Part shown: positions 19,101 through 26,174 of the stretch, in pieces
How positions within the stretch are numbered: position 1 is the first letter of the stretch
How the letters are laid out: each line of letters starts with the position of its first letter
Position numbers and translations under genes: made by a program
Origin: JAPOXR01 sp965214695
GTDB taxonomy: Bacteria; Pseudomonadota; Alphaproteobacteria; Rhodobacterales; Rhodobacteraceae
Direction of reading: 5' to 3'
Length of the DNA: 64,000 nt
Assembly: GCA_965214695.1 (NCBI GenBank)
Contig: OZ243967.1
Coordinates: 2,046,001-2,110,000, forward strand
The notes under the pieces: model-generated
What the model was told of the DNA's origin: nothing
The model's database searches: none
What the model saw: the letters and a program-made list of their open reading frames with translations, nothing else

Positions 19101-20195
19101 GGCACTGCCACCACCGCCATGCTGGGGGCAGATTACGCCCGCGATCGCTGGCTCATCGGCCTGGCCCTGCTGCAATCATCGGCCGATGGCAGCTATGCCG
19201 ATACCGATGTCATGCCCCGCCCCGATACCCAGATCTGTCCGCCGACCGAGGCCGGGCAGGCACCCTGCGGCGAAGCCATCCGCGTCGGCGATGGCAAGGT
19301 CGAGGCCTCCCTCACCGCGGTGCTGCCCTATGCATCGCTCGATGTCTCCGAGCGGCTGCGCCTCTGGGGCGCACTCGGCCATGGGACCGGCAAGGTGACA
19401 CTGACGCCAGAGGTGGGAGGAACCCTCACCGCCGATACCTCCTGGCAGATGGCCGCCGCCGGCATGAGGGCCGAGCTGGCCGCCATAGGCCAGGGCACGC
19501 TTTTCCTCACCTCGGACGCCCTCTGGTCCCGGACCCGTTCAGACAAGACCCATGCGCTGGCCGCCTCCGATGCCACCGTGACCCGCCTCCGGGCCGGGAT
19601 GGAGGCCTCCTGGCAGATCGGCCTTGAAAGCGGCGGTACCCTCACCCCCGGGCTGGAGATCGGTGCCCGCCATGATGGCGGTGATGCCGAGCGAGGCGCC
19701 GGCATCGAGGTGGGCGGGAGCCTGGCCTTCCGTGATCCTGCCTCCGGCTTTGCCATGGATCTGTCTGCCCGCAAGCTGATCGCCCATGATGATGACGATT
19801 TCGAGGAGAACGGGCTGGCGGCCAGCTTCATCTTCGATCCCCGCCCGGATAGCGACCGCGGCCTTTCGGTCTCGCTGCGCCAGGATGCAGGGAAGGCCAC
19901 GGGCGGGGTGGATACCCTCTTCATGCCGGAGGTACTGGAGAGGCAGGATACCGGCAGTGCTGCCACCACCGCCGAGGCGGCATACGGGCTGGCGGCCCTG
20001 GCTGGGCGCTTCACCATCGCCCCGCATGCCAGGCTGCGCATGGATGATGCCTCGCGCGATACCACACTCGGCCTGCGGCTCACCCCGGAGCGGGGCGCAC
20101 CCGATCTCTCGCTCGGGCTTGAGGCGACCCGGCGGGAGAATGGGGCGGCAGCACCGGTGCATGGTGTGGGGCTGGGTGTGACCTTGCGGTGGTGA
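13194..20195 (+). CDS. Phase-variable Calx-beta autotransporter adhesin
   Basis: 2333 residues from the ATG at 13194, chosen because GGGGGA lies five bases upstream. Residues about 35-112 are a repetitive peptide (GSPDRRIA, GSPDHRIT) coded by the 8-bp repeats. Then comes a signal-peptide-like hydrophobic core (TIAILLLGAWLFLPMQSHAQ, about 127-147). No ATG or GTG lies in frame between repeats and signal core, so translation must cross the repeats. The passenger is a chain of Calx-beta modules interrupted by three helical modules of about 70 residues, each bracketed by CVS... and ...ALEC. A linker FLSRFGRTVAQQALDGIE leads to a C-terminal autotransporter beta-barrel (about 1925-2333; GTLAIWGRAARDSFDGQEG) ending in aromatic VTLRW. 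It should export its passenger to the cell surface (type V secretion). It lies within the element, between two direct repeats. Confidence 0.88.
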   Translation: MLSHGRMTILAAMTGRMTHILKKRLTRAESPKTIIAGSPDRRIAGSPDRRIAGSPDRRIAGSPDRRIAGSPDRRITGSPDRRIAGSPDHRITGSPDHRITGSPDHRITGSPDRASCVSIPPPPKGLRGTIAILLLGAWLFLPMQSHAQTPGVTISSPVAAEGHSTAQPVEGSSDKFNYCARLNAAPSSDVVISATPSPPIVDIDPITFTPGNWSEKQCFDVTPVASADNDIDEPDRTVNISHKVTSSDPNYGNSPSGGQYVVKLRDDDKTLVYVKPANPGPLGPITEGNSDEKFKFVVSLGRPLVAGEIAVAILGIGPWVLGALGEGLKTDDYTMALKSCQGCRLQDANQPYPFVIFSGAGAQSATLEITANDDVISEGTEKISVGSGLQWQYDRLSSPTNVGGGVGPAEPFKVLSTNILDTDGDTPSVRILPRRQLTVVGEGKPAVLTVQLSEPLDKSAEFTVKTFGGEAEAGVDYEAGPWTVTIPAGATSKSFTIRTISDREYEGSQEWGPELARESFRVWLPLEDLPTGVSAAIPYDHRIHIVDDDVPVIMKPWCVSVELYQTVEGYIRSSQKNGMKQGVADWTAARNAFDGQGTFSAAQAREKEKISSKWSPVAEALECMETPIPDSVLSLSAGSAVYEGENAEFTITANPAPVAGLSVNVTVAQSGDYLDAPGAGSRTVTFAAGATTTTIALATLDDDTDEPDGSVSVTIGSGTGYTAANGQESGSITVSDDDPWPSISVAGGSGITEGGTARFTLTATPAPQSDITVNVNIADGGAFASSGAAGARQVTIGTSGTATFDVATEDDNTDEPDGAIGVAIFPGRGYTPSETHGAISIAVSDNDGPTTEVADAEKDAVPTECVSAVLLADVQGYAGETGRSSPDHVERWSRVLAAFGVDNTYNNNPMTVAEAQAQADRGLQRWVPVVGALECLENPPQEDGQQAEEEEGQVTPAIGIAGGNAVTEGAGAVFTLSATPAPQGDITVKVNITDSGAFASSGAAGARQVTIGTSGTATLDVTTEDDDADEPDGSITATIEAGSGYTIGTSGTASVAVSDDDEPTLSVTITPASASEGDTGQTYATVTFGLDPVRGEATSFKACLKNTGTALRGASADYQLVGAGSDTPLTLVSDCHSYTLAANAASGTFRLLVRGDADVEPDETVVVELQDPPAGVTVSGIAGTATYTILNDDDAPTACVSEQLLADAQLAASETYRSPDHVERWSRVLAAFGEENSYHNNPMTIAEAQAQADRGLQRWAPVAEALECLEGVTPAEPEITIAGGAGITEGADAVFTVTASPAPTASLTVSLTIADDTNSDFLAQSDEGTQTVTIAGGQAATTLTVTTVDDSTDEADGSVTATIQAGSGYTVAGTNGSASISVSDNDDPAPIPVVSIAAGPKVTEGTDASFTITASPPPATPLAVALTIGQGGDVALAGETGSKTVTIPVSGSLGIDIATVNDAVDEPDGSITATVDAGDGYTVGSPSTQTVAVADDDAAPATPILSLSPGTAITEGDTATFTITADPAPSTDLTIAYTVAQSGDFLAAPGAGARTATLAAGTTTTTLTVAMVDDAANEEDGSVSVTLDTGTGYSIATGKGSGAVTITDNDTPVVSITAGPGVTEGTDASFTITADPVPAAPLDVTLTITQSGDFAASGQTGQRTVTIPTSGTLSVTVTTVDDSTDEPDGTITATIDTGTGYSIGSPAAATVTVTDNDATTPSTGPTISIADATMQENRRTGWFTVTLSEKVAWPVHVYYATRDSSPVSAVAGEDYLAWKRSWRLRARFRPGQTETKIHVPLYNDSHDEDPETFEMVLFDAGVNGPPDVSVSIADGVAVGTITNSDPMPAAFLSRFGRTVAQQALDGIETRIAAERTPGTAATIAGQALALGTAGHAADSPLDDLLARQAPTDTDPFGHHPPEPLSMTAREALLASSFTTTGETASGTLAIWGRAARDSFDGQEGTFSLDGTATTAMLGADYARDRWLIGLALLQSSADGSYADTDVMPRPDTQICPPTEAGQAPCGEAIRVGDGKVEASLTAVLPYASLDVSERLRLWGALGHGTGKVTLTPEVGGTLTADTSWQMAAAGMRAELAAIGQGTLFLTSDALWSRTRSDKTHALAASDATVTRLRAGMEASWQIGLESGGTLTPGLEIGARHDGGDAERGAGIEVGGSLAFRDPASGFAMDLSARKLIAHDDDDFEENGLAASFIFDPRPDSDRGLSVSLRQDAGKATGGVDTLFMPEVLERQDTGSAATTAEAAYGLAALAGRFTIAPHARLRMDDASRDTTLGLRLTPERGAPDLSLGLEATRRENGAAAPVHGVGLGVTLRW
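13296..13527 (+). repeat. Octanucleotide tandem repeat, 29 units, at the 5' end of the autotransporter gene
   Basis: Exactly 29 head-to-tail 8-bp units: 17 of ATCGCCGG (units 1-15, 18, 19) and 12 of ATCACCGG (units 16, 17, 20-29). They lie between the start codon and the signal peptide. Since 8 is not a multiple of 3, gain or loss of one unit shifts the frame; counts of 26, 29 and 32 keep it open. This is the classic layout of a slipped-strand phase-variation switch. Each unit also makes a GATC site at its junction. Confidence 0.93.
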
Positions 20196-20602
20196 GGGGG
20201 GCACACTGCCGCCGCGCCTGACGCCCGTGTGCAATCCATTCACATGATCCTGCCGGAGCGGCCATACCGCATCGGTTTGCAAGGTAGGACGCGGAGCCGG
20301 ACGGGCCGCCAAAGCGGCGCACCCGTGAGGGCCGGTCCGGGCTGCGGGCCCGCCACCTGGCCAGGAACCTGTCGGGCAGTGCCGGGATGTCAGGGGTGGC
20401 GAGCGCCCTGGCCGCCGGAGGCATTGGAAGTTCTTGTCATGGCGGGTGTCCGAGGGGAGATCGGCGACAATCTGGAGCAGTGGAAATACTGCTTGCAACC
20501 GGCAGGCGTTCCGGAAAATATCCGCCTTGCCGCGGCTTCAGGTTGTCATCCTGATCGGCGTGCTGCTCTTATCCAGATTGACGCTCTACAGGAGAGACGA
20601 CG
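20196..20602. other. Intergenic region after the autotransporter, containing repeat copy B
   Basis: About 400 bases without a credible gene. It includes repeat copy B (20210-20425) and then the upstream region of the small membrane protein, with AGGAG at about 20590 as its ribosome binding site. Confidence 0.5.
20210..20425 (+). repeat. Dispersed direct repeat, copy B
   Basis: Partner of 12785-12985. It shares the block beginning CCGGACGGGCCGCC at 20297, the GGGCCGGTCCGGGC block, GCAGTGCCGGG, and the perfect 26-base block at 20398-20423. Weaker similarity extends leftward around ATGATCCTGCCGG. The left part diverges more than the right. Confidence 0.7.
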
Positions 20603-21070
20603 ATGACCGGACTCGATGTGAATTGGGAAGCGATCGGCGAGATCCTCGTCCTCCTGTTCGTCATCTCGGTCGTCTTCGAGACGGCGCTGACGCCGATCTT
20701 CAACTGGCGGGTCTTCGCCCGGCACTTCGAGGGAAAGGGGGTCAAGACTCCGATCACGGTCCTTTTGGCGCTGGCCCTGCTGTGGGGATACGACATCGAT
20801 ATCTTCAAGCACGTCATAGACGCCTTTGCCGAAAATGGTGCGGATCCATCGTCGAGCACCGTGGTCGGCAGAATCATCACCGCGCTGCTGGTCGCCGGCG
20901 GCAGCGGGGCCATATTCAACATTTTTGCCAAGATCGGCCTGCGCAACCCGACGCAACTGGCCGAGAAGGCCCGGACGGAGCGCGAGCACGCGAAGAAGGC
21001 CAAGCAAACCGCTCAACAGGCCCGGCAGCAGGGTGGGGAAGGCGGCGGGGCACCGCCGGCGAGCGGCTGA
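20603..21070 (+). CDS. Small membrane protein with charged C-terminal tail, unknown function
   Basis: 155 residues, preceded by AGGAG at good spacing. There are three hydrophobic segments: about 13-28 (ILVLLFVISVVFETAL), about 50-63 (PITVLLALALLWGY) and about 90-107 (ITALLVAGGSGAIFNIFA). A basic, Lys/Gln-rich helical tail follows (EKARTEREHAKKAKQTAQQ). The arrangement resembles small phage-holin-like or element-borne inner membrane proteins, but I do not recognise a family. It stands alone after the autotransporter. Confidence 0.6.
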   Translation: MTGLDVNWEAIGEILVLLFVISVVFETALTPIFNWRVFARHFEGKGVKTPITVLLALALLWGYDIDIFKHVIDAFAENGADPSSSTVVGRIITALLVAGGSGAIFNIFAKIGLRNPTQLAEKARTEREHAKKAKQTAQQARQQGGEGGGAPPASG

Positions 21071-21089
21071 ACGACCGGAAGACGACAGC

Positions 21090-21200
21090 ATGCCAAGCAT
21101 GCTCTTGCTCTTGGCGGCGCTGTTTGTCCCTCTTGTGGCAACCCCGGCCCTCCCCAGCATTCTGCGAGCTTCGGAGCGACCAAGAGGCCACTCGCCGTGA
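21090..21200 (+). CDS. Possible 36-residue hydrophobic peptide
   Basis: A short frame starting MPSMLLLLAALFVPLVATPALPS, 20 bases after the preceding stop, with GGAAG nine bases upstream. It resembles a bare signal peptide or small membrane peptide. It could also be chance, since it runs directly into a relaxase remnant. Low confidence. Confidence 0.28.
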   Translation: MPSMLLLLAALFVPLVATPALPSILRASERPRGHSP

Positions 21201-21412
21201 CCCTCGAACTGAACAAGGGCGGTATTCCTCACTTAGGCCTCTCAGCCATAACCGCGCACGGCTTCCAAGGCCGTACCGTCGACAATGTGATTGCACCATC
21301 TGCATCTGAAGACACAGAAGAGCTTCTACGTCGAGATCAGCCGGACGCGCTACCGGGCCGAGGTGGTGATCGACGACGCAGCCGCATGCCACACCCCGCT
21401 TCAAGTCGCCTC
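21197..21412 (+). pseudogene. Remnant of a second MobF relaxase/helicase gene
   Basis: Frame one encodes LELNKGGIPHLGLSAITAHG, then FQGRTVDNVIA. After a frame change near 21298 it continues LKTQKSFYVEISRTRYRAEVVIDDAA. These are the last two helicase motifs of TraI/TrwC proteins (compare STVHRAQGMTKDNVIAVL and MLYVEMSRARDG in the intact relaxase at 6548-12727). Only about 70 codons remain and a frameshift lies inside. It is closer to the classic TraA form than the intact gene, so it is a separate lineage and not a copy. Confidence 0.75.
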
Positions 21413-21508
21413 TACGACGGCCGGTCCATCATTGAGCCCACCACGCTCCACTAGGACCCGCTGACAATTGCACGACGGAACATCAAGGGCATCTCAAGGG
21501 CATCAGGA

Positions 21509-22090
21509 ATGGATCATGCAATGAACAGGACGAACGAGAGATTTGCGGGGTTGAACCGGTCAGTCCATGATTTCTGGCGCTGGGCACTGTCCGACTGGAC
21601 GAGCCCTGCAACGCGGGGGATGCTGGCTGAGTATTTTGTCCGGTGCGCCACGGCTACCGATGGGAGGCCGGCCAAAGACTGGAACTATGTGGATATCGAA
21701 TGCAACGATGGAATGACGGTCGAAGTGAAGTGTTCGGCCTGTCTCCAGCCCGGAAAAGGCGGAAAGCTCGTTCGAAGCAATCCGCTCTTTTCGATCAAGC
21801 AAAAGACATATGCCTGGAGCAACAGGGAGTGGGACTGGCTGCCGAAGCCCGGCAAACCCAGGCGATGGGCCGATGTCTATGTTCTTTGCCTGGAAAACGA
21901 GACTGATCGGCTGAATTACGACCCGCTTGACCTCTCACAATGGGAATTTTTCGTGATTCCCACATTCAGGCTCGATGAGACATTTGGCAACCAGAACAGT
22001 GTGTCGGTGCGCAGGCTGCAGCAGGAGGGCTTCCGGACCGTGCCATTCGACAAGCTGAAATCCGAGATAGATCGGAATTGGCGACGTTAG
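21509..22090 (+). CDS. Predicted PD-(D/E)XK-fold nuclease-like protein, unknown role
   Basis: 193 residues. The segment MLAEYFVRCA (about 38-47), then DWNYVDIECNDGMTVEVKCSA (about 57-77) has the spacing of a PD-(D/E)XK nuclease core: a helix with Glu, an acidic residue in a beta hairpin, then E-V-K. A basic patch RRLQQEGFRTVPFDKL lies near the C terminus. This fold is used by restriction enzymes and by DNA repair and conflict proteins. It starts a row of three genes with similar or exported products (to 23901), away from any methylase, so a standard restriction-modification system is unlikely. The start at 21509 overlaps an AGGA motif; ATG at 21521 is an alternative. Confidence 0.6.
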   Translation: MDHAMNRTNERFAGLNRSVHDFWRWALSDWTSPATRGMLAEYFVRCATATDGRPAKDWNYVDIECNDGMTVEVKCSACLQPGKGGKLVRSNPLFSIKQKTYAWSNREWDWLPKPGKPRRWADVYVLCLENETDRLNYDPLDLSQWEFFVIPTFRLDETFGNQNSVSVRRLQQEGFRTVPFDKLKSEIDRNWRR

Positions 22091-22285
22091 ACGGAATGGC
22101 AATCTTTCGAATTCCCCGACTCGATCCCAGGGGCACTCCGCTTATGAATATCCAAAATCGTCCATACACTGGGCACAAACACGGGCTGACCCGCTTGTAG
22201 TTTTCCCCAGTGATCCTGTAAGCCACCTGCGCGTCTATACGAAAAGAGATTGACCATCGCCGGTCTCAACTTAGTTGGAGTAACA

Positions 22286-22492
22286 ATGCCGACAAGAACA
22301 CTCACTGCATGCCTCACGTGCCTGTTGGTCATCAAAAGCGCAGCCGTGGCCCAAGAGACGGATGAGATCAATTTGTCACGCTATCAAATCGTTGAGGAAG
22401 GCGAACGCATAAAACTGCTCAGCGAGGTCAATAGGCTGGAAGACGACTACAGGGAATTGGTCGGGACATCCCCCAAGAATTTTGTGACTTAG
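22286..22492 (+). CDS. Small exported protein, unknown function
   Basis: 68 residues from the ATG at 22286, picked because TTGGAG lies at proper distance. The N terminus MPTRTLTACLTCLLVIKSAAVAQ is a good Sec signal peptide (cleavage after AVA). The mature part, about 46 residues, is acidic and helical with a heptad-like stretch (EEGERIKLLSEVNRLEDDYRELVG). The next gene starts only nine bases after its stop, so they are probably cotranscribed. I do not recognise a family. Confidence 0.5.
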   Translation: MPTRTLTACLTCLLVIKSAAVAQETDEINLSRYQIVEEGERIKLLSEVNRLEDDYRELVGTSPKNFVT

Positions 22493-22500
22493 GAATTGCA

Positions 22501-23901
22501 ATGACCAAATTACCCGAATTTCTTTCAGGAGGAGAACAGGTTCGGCTTTTCCCGGTCGTATCAGATACTAGCCTGGAGCAGAGAACCCTCTCAATATTCT
22601 TGTCCGTCCTGACCACGGCTCCAAGTCTTGCAAGTGAAATTCTCGGCACCCTTGGCGTGAAGGTTGGAGTGCGAACCCGAATAACCGCCTACACGGAAGT
22701 CACCTTCAAGAACGAACCTGAATCCAACAGTCGGCCCGACGGTCTGGTTGCCGTCACGACAGGCCGATCCACATGGACCGCACTCATTGAAGCCAAAATC
22801 AGGAAATCCGATCTGGATGCTGAACAAGTCGAACGGTATCTCAGACTGGCGCGAGAGAACGGACTTGACGCAGTCATTACGATTTCGAATGATTTCGCTG
22901 CCCGTGTTGATCATTCCCCCATCGCCAATTCCATACCTCGCATTCGGCAACTGACCAGCAGAGTTCAGCTTTTCCATTGGTCTTGGGCAAGCCTGGCCAC
23001 ATATTGCGAAGTTCTGACCTATCAGGGCATTTCCGAAAGCCCTGAACAGCACTATCTGGTGGACCAGCTTTGTCGCTACCTTAGCCATCCTGCAACCGGA
23101 ATCGAACGATTCACACAGATGGGACCCGCATGGAAAAATGTTGTCCAGGCCGTCGCTTCCGGTGCGCCGCTCACCAAGAACACATCCGGGATTGAAGAGG
23201 TCGTTGGAAGCTGGATTGCCGAGGAGCGCGATCTTTGTCTCCACATGACTTCGAGGCTCAACCGGTCGGTATCCGCCAAGATTGAGCGACGACATCTCGG
23301 CGACCAGAAACTTCGTCTGGAAGACACCATTACCTCATTGGTCAAGACTCAAACCTTGAAGTCTGTTTTGCGTGTTCCGGACTGTGCGTCTGATATCACA
23401 ATACAGGCCGATCTCGCTCGGCGGGCCATTTCCGTATCAATGACGGTTAAAGCGCGTGATGACCGGAAATCTACTCGGGCGCGTGTCAACTGGCTTCTCA
23501 CGATGTTGAAGAAGGATGATTCGCGTCTGCGTGTTCATGCATACTGGCCCGGGCGCGCTGCTGCCACTTCAGAATGCATGGAGGTACTGCGCGAAGACCC
23601 AGCGCGGCTTCAGACAGAAAACCCGTCCTTGTTGCCCCTGTCGTTTGACGTCGTATTGATTGAGGTGCCCGGCGCCCGTCGATTTGGAGGCCAAAAGGCA
23701 TTCATTGAAGATCTGGAACGGATCGTTGCGGAGTTCTATGACCTCGTTGGTGTTTCGTTGAAGGCATGGCAACCACCACCACCAAAGCCGGTTGTCCGCG
23801 ACGCTGGCGATGACGAGCATGAACTGGCAGCGGCAGGTTCAGAAGTGGATGACGAAGAAGACCCGGTTGCCGAAACGAAAGAGCCGGGTAGTTTCAGCTG
23901 A
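22501..23901 (+). CDS. Large nuclease-like protein with PD-(D/E)XK motif, unknown role
   Basis: 466 residues. The N-terminal third contains the restriction-like core: TEVTFKNEPESNSRPDGLVAV (Asp of R-P-D, about 80) followed by TWTALIEAKIRKSDLDAEQVERYL (E-A-K, about 97-99). The middle and C-terminal parts are mixed helix and strand with no motif I recognise, and the end is an acidic disordered tail with a proline run (PPPPKP). Proteins of this kind are seen in accessory islands and may act on foreign DNA or on stalled DNA; that is inference. It sits nine bases after the small exported protein. AGGAG-like sites near 22530 are internal; GGAATTGCA precedes the start. Confidence 0.6.
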   Translation: MTKLPEFLSGGEQVRLFPVVSDTSLEQRTLSIFLSVLTTAPSLASEILGTLGVKVGVRTRITAYTEVTFKNEPESNSRPDGLVAVTTGRSTWTALIEAKIRKSDLDAEQVERYLRLARENGLDAVITISNDFAARVDHSPIANSIPRIRQLTSRVQLFHWSWASLATYCEVLTYQGISESPEQHYLVDQLCRYLSHPATGIERFTQMGPAWKNVVQAVASGAPLTKNTSGIEEVVGSWIAEERDLCLHMTSRLNRSVSAKIERRHLGDQKLRLEDTITSLVKTQTLKSVLRVPDCASDITIQADLARRAISVSMTVKARDDRKSTRARVNWLLTMLKKDDSRLRVHAYWPGRAAATSECMEVLREDPARLQTENPSLLPLSFDVVLIEVPGARRFGGQKAFIEDLERIVAEFYDLVGVSLKAWQPPPPKPVVRDAGDDEHELAAAGSEVDDEEDPVAETKEPGSFS

Positions 23902-24378
23902 TACACCAATGACGACATTTCTTTGAAATCGATGGGTGTGTTCGAATGCGGGGTCGACGCTGTCGCCTACCGGGGTTACTTCGCGATCGGGGACATTGAG
24001 CGCTGCGAGGCCGCCGGGAATCCGTCGAGCACCCGTTCGGCAACATCAAGCACTGGATGGGCCATGACAGGTTCCTGATGCGCGGCCTGGAAAACATCCG
24101 CGGCGAGTTCAGCCTTGCGGCCCTGGCCTACAATCTGCGCCGGGCCATCAACCTGATGGGAGTTCCGGCCTTGCTGGCCGCCATGCGCTGCTGATCATGT
24201 GATCGTTCGCGTTAGGATTGCCCGGCCCTGCATTCCAGAGGCCGTTCGGCGGCCGCAACGCCCCCGGGGAAGCAATGTTCCGGAACACCGGCAAACTGAT
24301 GGCGAAGATGCAAAACGCAGGCTGGACCCGCCCTCGGGAAGCCGGTTTTCACACAGTCTGGGTCGTTTTGGAGACACC
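23902..24378. other. Non-coding stretch with transposase debris
   Basis: The first part leads into the IS1182-type remnant (23945-24194). From 24195 to 24378 I see no gene, only GC-rich sequence before the broken resolvase. Confidence 0.5.
23945..24194 (+). pseudogene. IS1182-type transposase, C-terminal remnant
   Basis: Two blocks in different frames match the end of IS1182-family DDE transposases. The first is VDAVAYRGYFAIGDIERCEAAG; the second is EHPFGNIKHWMGHDRFLMRG followed by LENIRGEFSLAALAYNLRR and a stop at 24192-24194. The Glu in EHPFG is the expected last catalytic residue. The central part that should separate the blocks is missing, so this is an internally deleted, inactive remnant. 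Confidence 0.75.
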
Positions 24379-24945
24379 ATGACCCGAACGGGAGACATTC
24401 TCGGATAAGCAAGGGTCTCAACCGTCGATCAGGATCTGTCCGGTCAGAAAGACCGATTGCTGCAGCACGGCGCGGTACGCGTGTTCGAGGACGTCATCTC
24501 AGGCAAGACGTTCAACCGACCCGGTCTGGCTGCCCTGCTCGACCGGGCCCGCCCTAACGATTCGCTCGCCGTCATCCGGCTCGATCGCCTGGGCCGGTCG
24601 CTCAGGGAATTGTCGGAAACGGTCGATGACCTCAACGCGAGAAAGATCAACCTGATCAACCTGGAGGAGCGGATCGACACGACGTCCGCCGCAGGTGAGT
24701 TGGTGTTCCATGTCTTCGGCGCCATGGCGCATTTCGAGCGCCGCCTGATCTCCGAGCGCACAAAAGACGGACTGATCAACGCACGAAAGCATGGTCGCAC
24801 CCCTGGGCGACCGCCATTGCCGCCCGAGACAATCTCAGCTCTCCAAGACCTCGTCGGTGCTGGAAAATCCGTCTCACAAGCCGCCAGGCATCTCGGCATA
24901 GGCAGATCAACAGCTTGCAAGGTGATCAGAAACGCGACGCAGTAA
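24379..24945 (+). pseudogene. Serine recombinase (resolvase/invertase) inactivated by a nonsense codon
   Basis: From the ATG at 24379 (GGAG upstream) the frame reads MTRTGDILG, stop, ARVSTVDQDLSGQ and continues without further interruption to 24945. In active relatives the stop position is Tyr (compare MLAGYARVSTLDQ in the gene at 26175), so TAA at 24406-24408 replaces a TAC or TAT codon. The remainder is complete: catalytic Ser in ARVST, VIRLDRLGRSL, GELVFHVFGAMAHFERRLI and a C-terminal helix-turn-helix (SVSQAARHLGIGRSTACKVI). A single base change silenced it, so the loss is recent, unless a downstream start gives a protein lacking the active serine. Confidence 0.85.
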
Positions 24946-24959
24946 CCCGCGGTCCCTAT

Positions 24960-25299
24960 TCGTTCTCTCTTGGCGTGGTTTTACGAAGAAACCTTCCGAT
25001 GGGGCCTGAGACGACCGGCGATCTGCTCGGGGCTCCAGCCGTCGGCCAGCCTGTCCCCCACCAGTCACCACCGCTCCGGCGTCATCTTTCCGGGAACCGA
25101 CGAGGCCGCGCCGACGCCTTCCCCGCGCCTGCTTGTGCCGATAGCCACGGCCGCCGCCGTCCTGGAGCACTTGGCGCCAGATCGTCATCCGGTCGCGGCC
25201 CAGCTGCCGTGCGATGGCTGGTTGCGAAAGCCCGCTTTTCCTCAGCGCGCAATTCTGGCACCGTTCTTCTTGGGTCAGGTGGTGGTAGCCCTTTGGCAT
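24960..25299 (-). pseudogene. IS30-type transposase, N-terminal remnant
   Basis: The minus strand starts MPKGYHHLTQEERCQNCALR and continues KSGLSQPAIARQLGRD, the helix-turn-helix N terminus of IS30-family transposases. After about 75 codons the frame shifts, and another frame gives DRLADGWSPEQIAGRL, the next conserved block. The catalytic DDE domain is missing. It abuts the broken resolvase gene. Confidence 0.75.
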
Positions 25300-25439
25300 G
25301 GCAATCTCCCAGCGTCACAACCGGGACTGTCGCCGCCATCTGGCCGACATGCAATATCCTGTGCTCAAAGCACAGAAACTCACTGCCTCTTGTGTTGCAC
25401 TTCAGAGTGGAACGGGGGTTTGAAAACATTGGACACACC

Positions 25440-26117
25440 ATGATAAATTTCTACTTCCACGTCGGCTCACCAAACCCCCGCAAGGTTGCTTTGGCCCTCG
25501 AAGAACTCGGGCTTGAATACGAGATCGTACCCATCGATATCTTCAAAGGGGAACAGCACACGGCGGCGTATCGCGCTGTGAACCCCAACGGCAAGGTGCC
25601 GGCAATCGAGGACGGCGGCGTGAGGGTGTTCGATTCCAATGCGATCCTGCTCTATCTCGCGGACAAGCATGATCGATTTCTTGGCAGAACCGAAGATCGT
25701 GGTGAATTGCTGAGTTGGCTGATGTTTGTTGCAACTGGTCTGGGGCCCTATAGCGGTCAGTGGATCCATTTCCAGACTGCGGGGGCGGCAGATGGCGGTG
25801 ACTATGCCAAGCGTCGCTACGCGTTCGAGGCAAAGCGTCACTTCGAGGTTATGGACGACCACCTTGCTAGCAAGACTCACTTCCTCGGGGATGACTACAG
25901 CATCGTCGACATGGCCGCCTGGGGTTGGGTCGCGCTTCACGAGGGCATCCTCGGCGCAGGTGGGCTGGATCGCTATGGAAATGTCAAAGCCTGGTACGAC
26001 CGCGTCAATGCCCGCCCGGCCGCAGAATGCGCCCGCAATGTTAGTGTGAGCAGCGGCGGCAAGCCCGCGTTCGACGAAAGTGCGGCGCGCGCGCTGTTCC
26101 CGTCCAACTTCAGCTGA
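25440..26117 (+). CDS. Glutathione S-transferase family protein
   Basis: 225 residues from the ATG at 25440. The N-terminal thioredoxin-like domain (1-80) has INFYFHVGSPNPRKVALALEELG with a Ser at the usual glutathione-activating site, AYRAVNPNGKVPAIEDGG with the cis-Pro, and VFDSNAILLYLADK with the Glu/Asp-Ser glutathione-contact motif (here DS). The C-terminal helical domain carries HFLGDDYSIVDMAAWGWV, the N-capping box of the family. It most resembles the YfcG/Nu-type enzymes. It is intact amid transposon fragments, so it may be cargo picked up with one of them. Substrate unknown. Confidence 0.88.
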   Translation: MINFYFHVGSPNPRKVALALEELGLEYEIVPIDIFKGEQHTAAYRAVNPNGKVPAIEDGGVRVFDSNAILLYLADKHDRFLGRTEDRGELLSWLMFVATGLGPYSGQWIHFQTAGAADGGDYAKRRYAFEAKRHFEVMDDHLASKTHFLGDDYSIVDMAAWGWVALHEGILGAGGLDRYGNVKAWYDRVNARPAAECARNVSVSSGGKPAFDESAARALFPSNFS

Positions 26118-26174
26118 GAGCCTTACCTCGCATGACATCAATAACGCCATGACCTTTCCGAACAGGCGGACACC

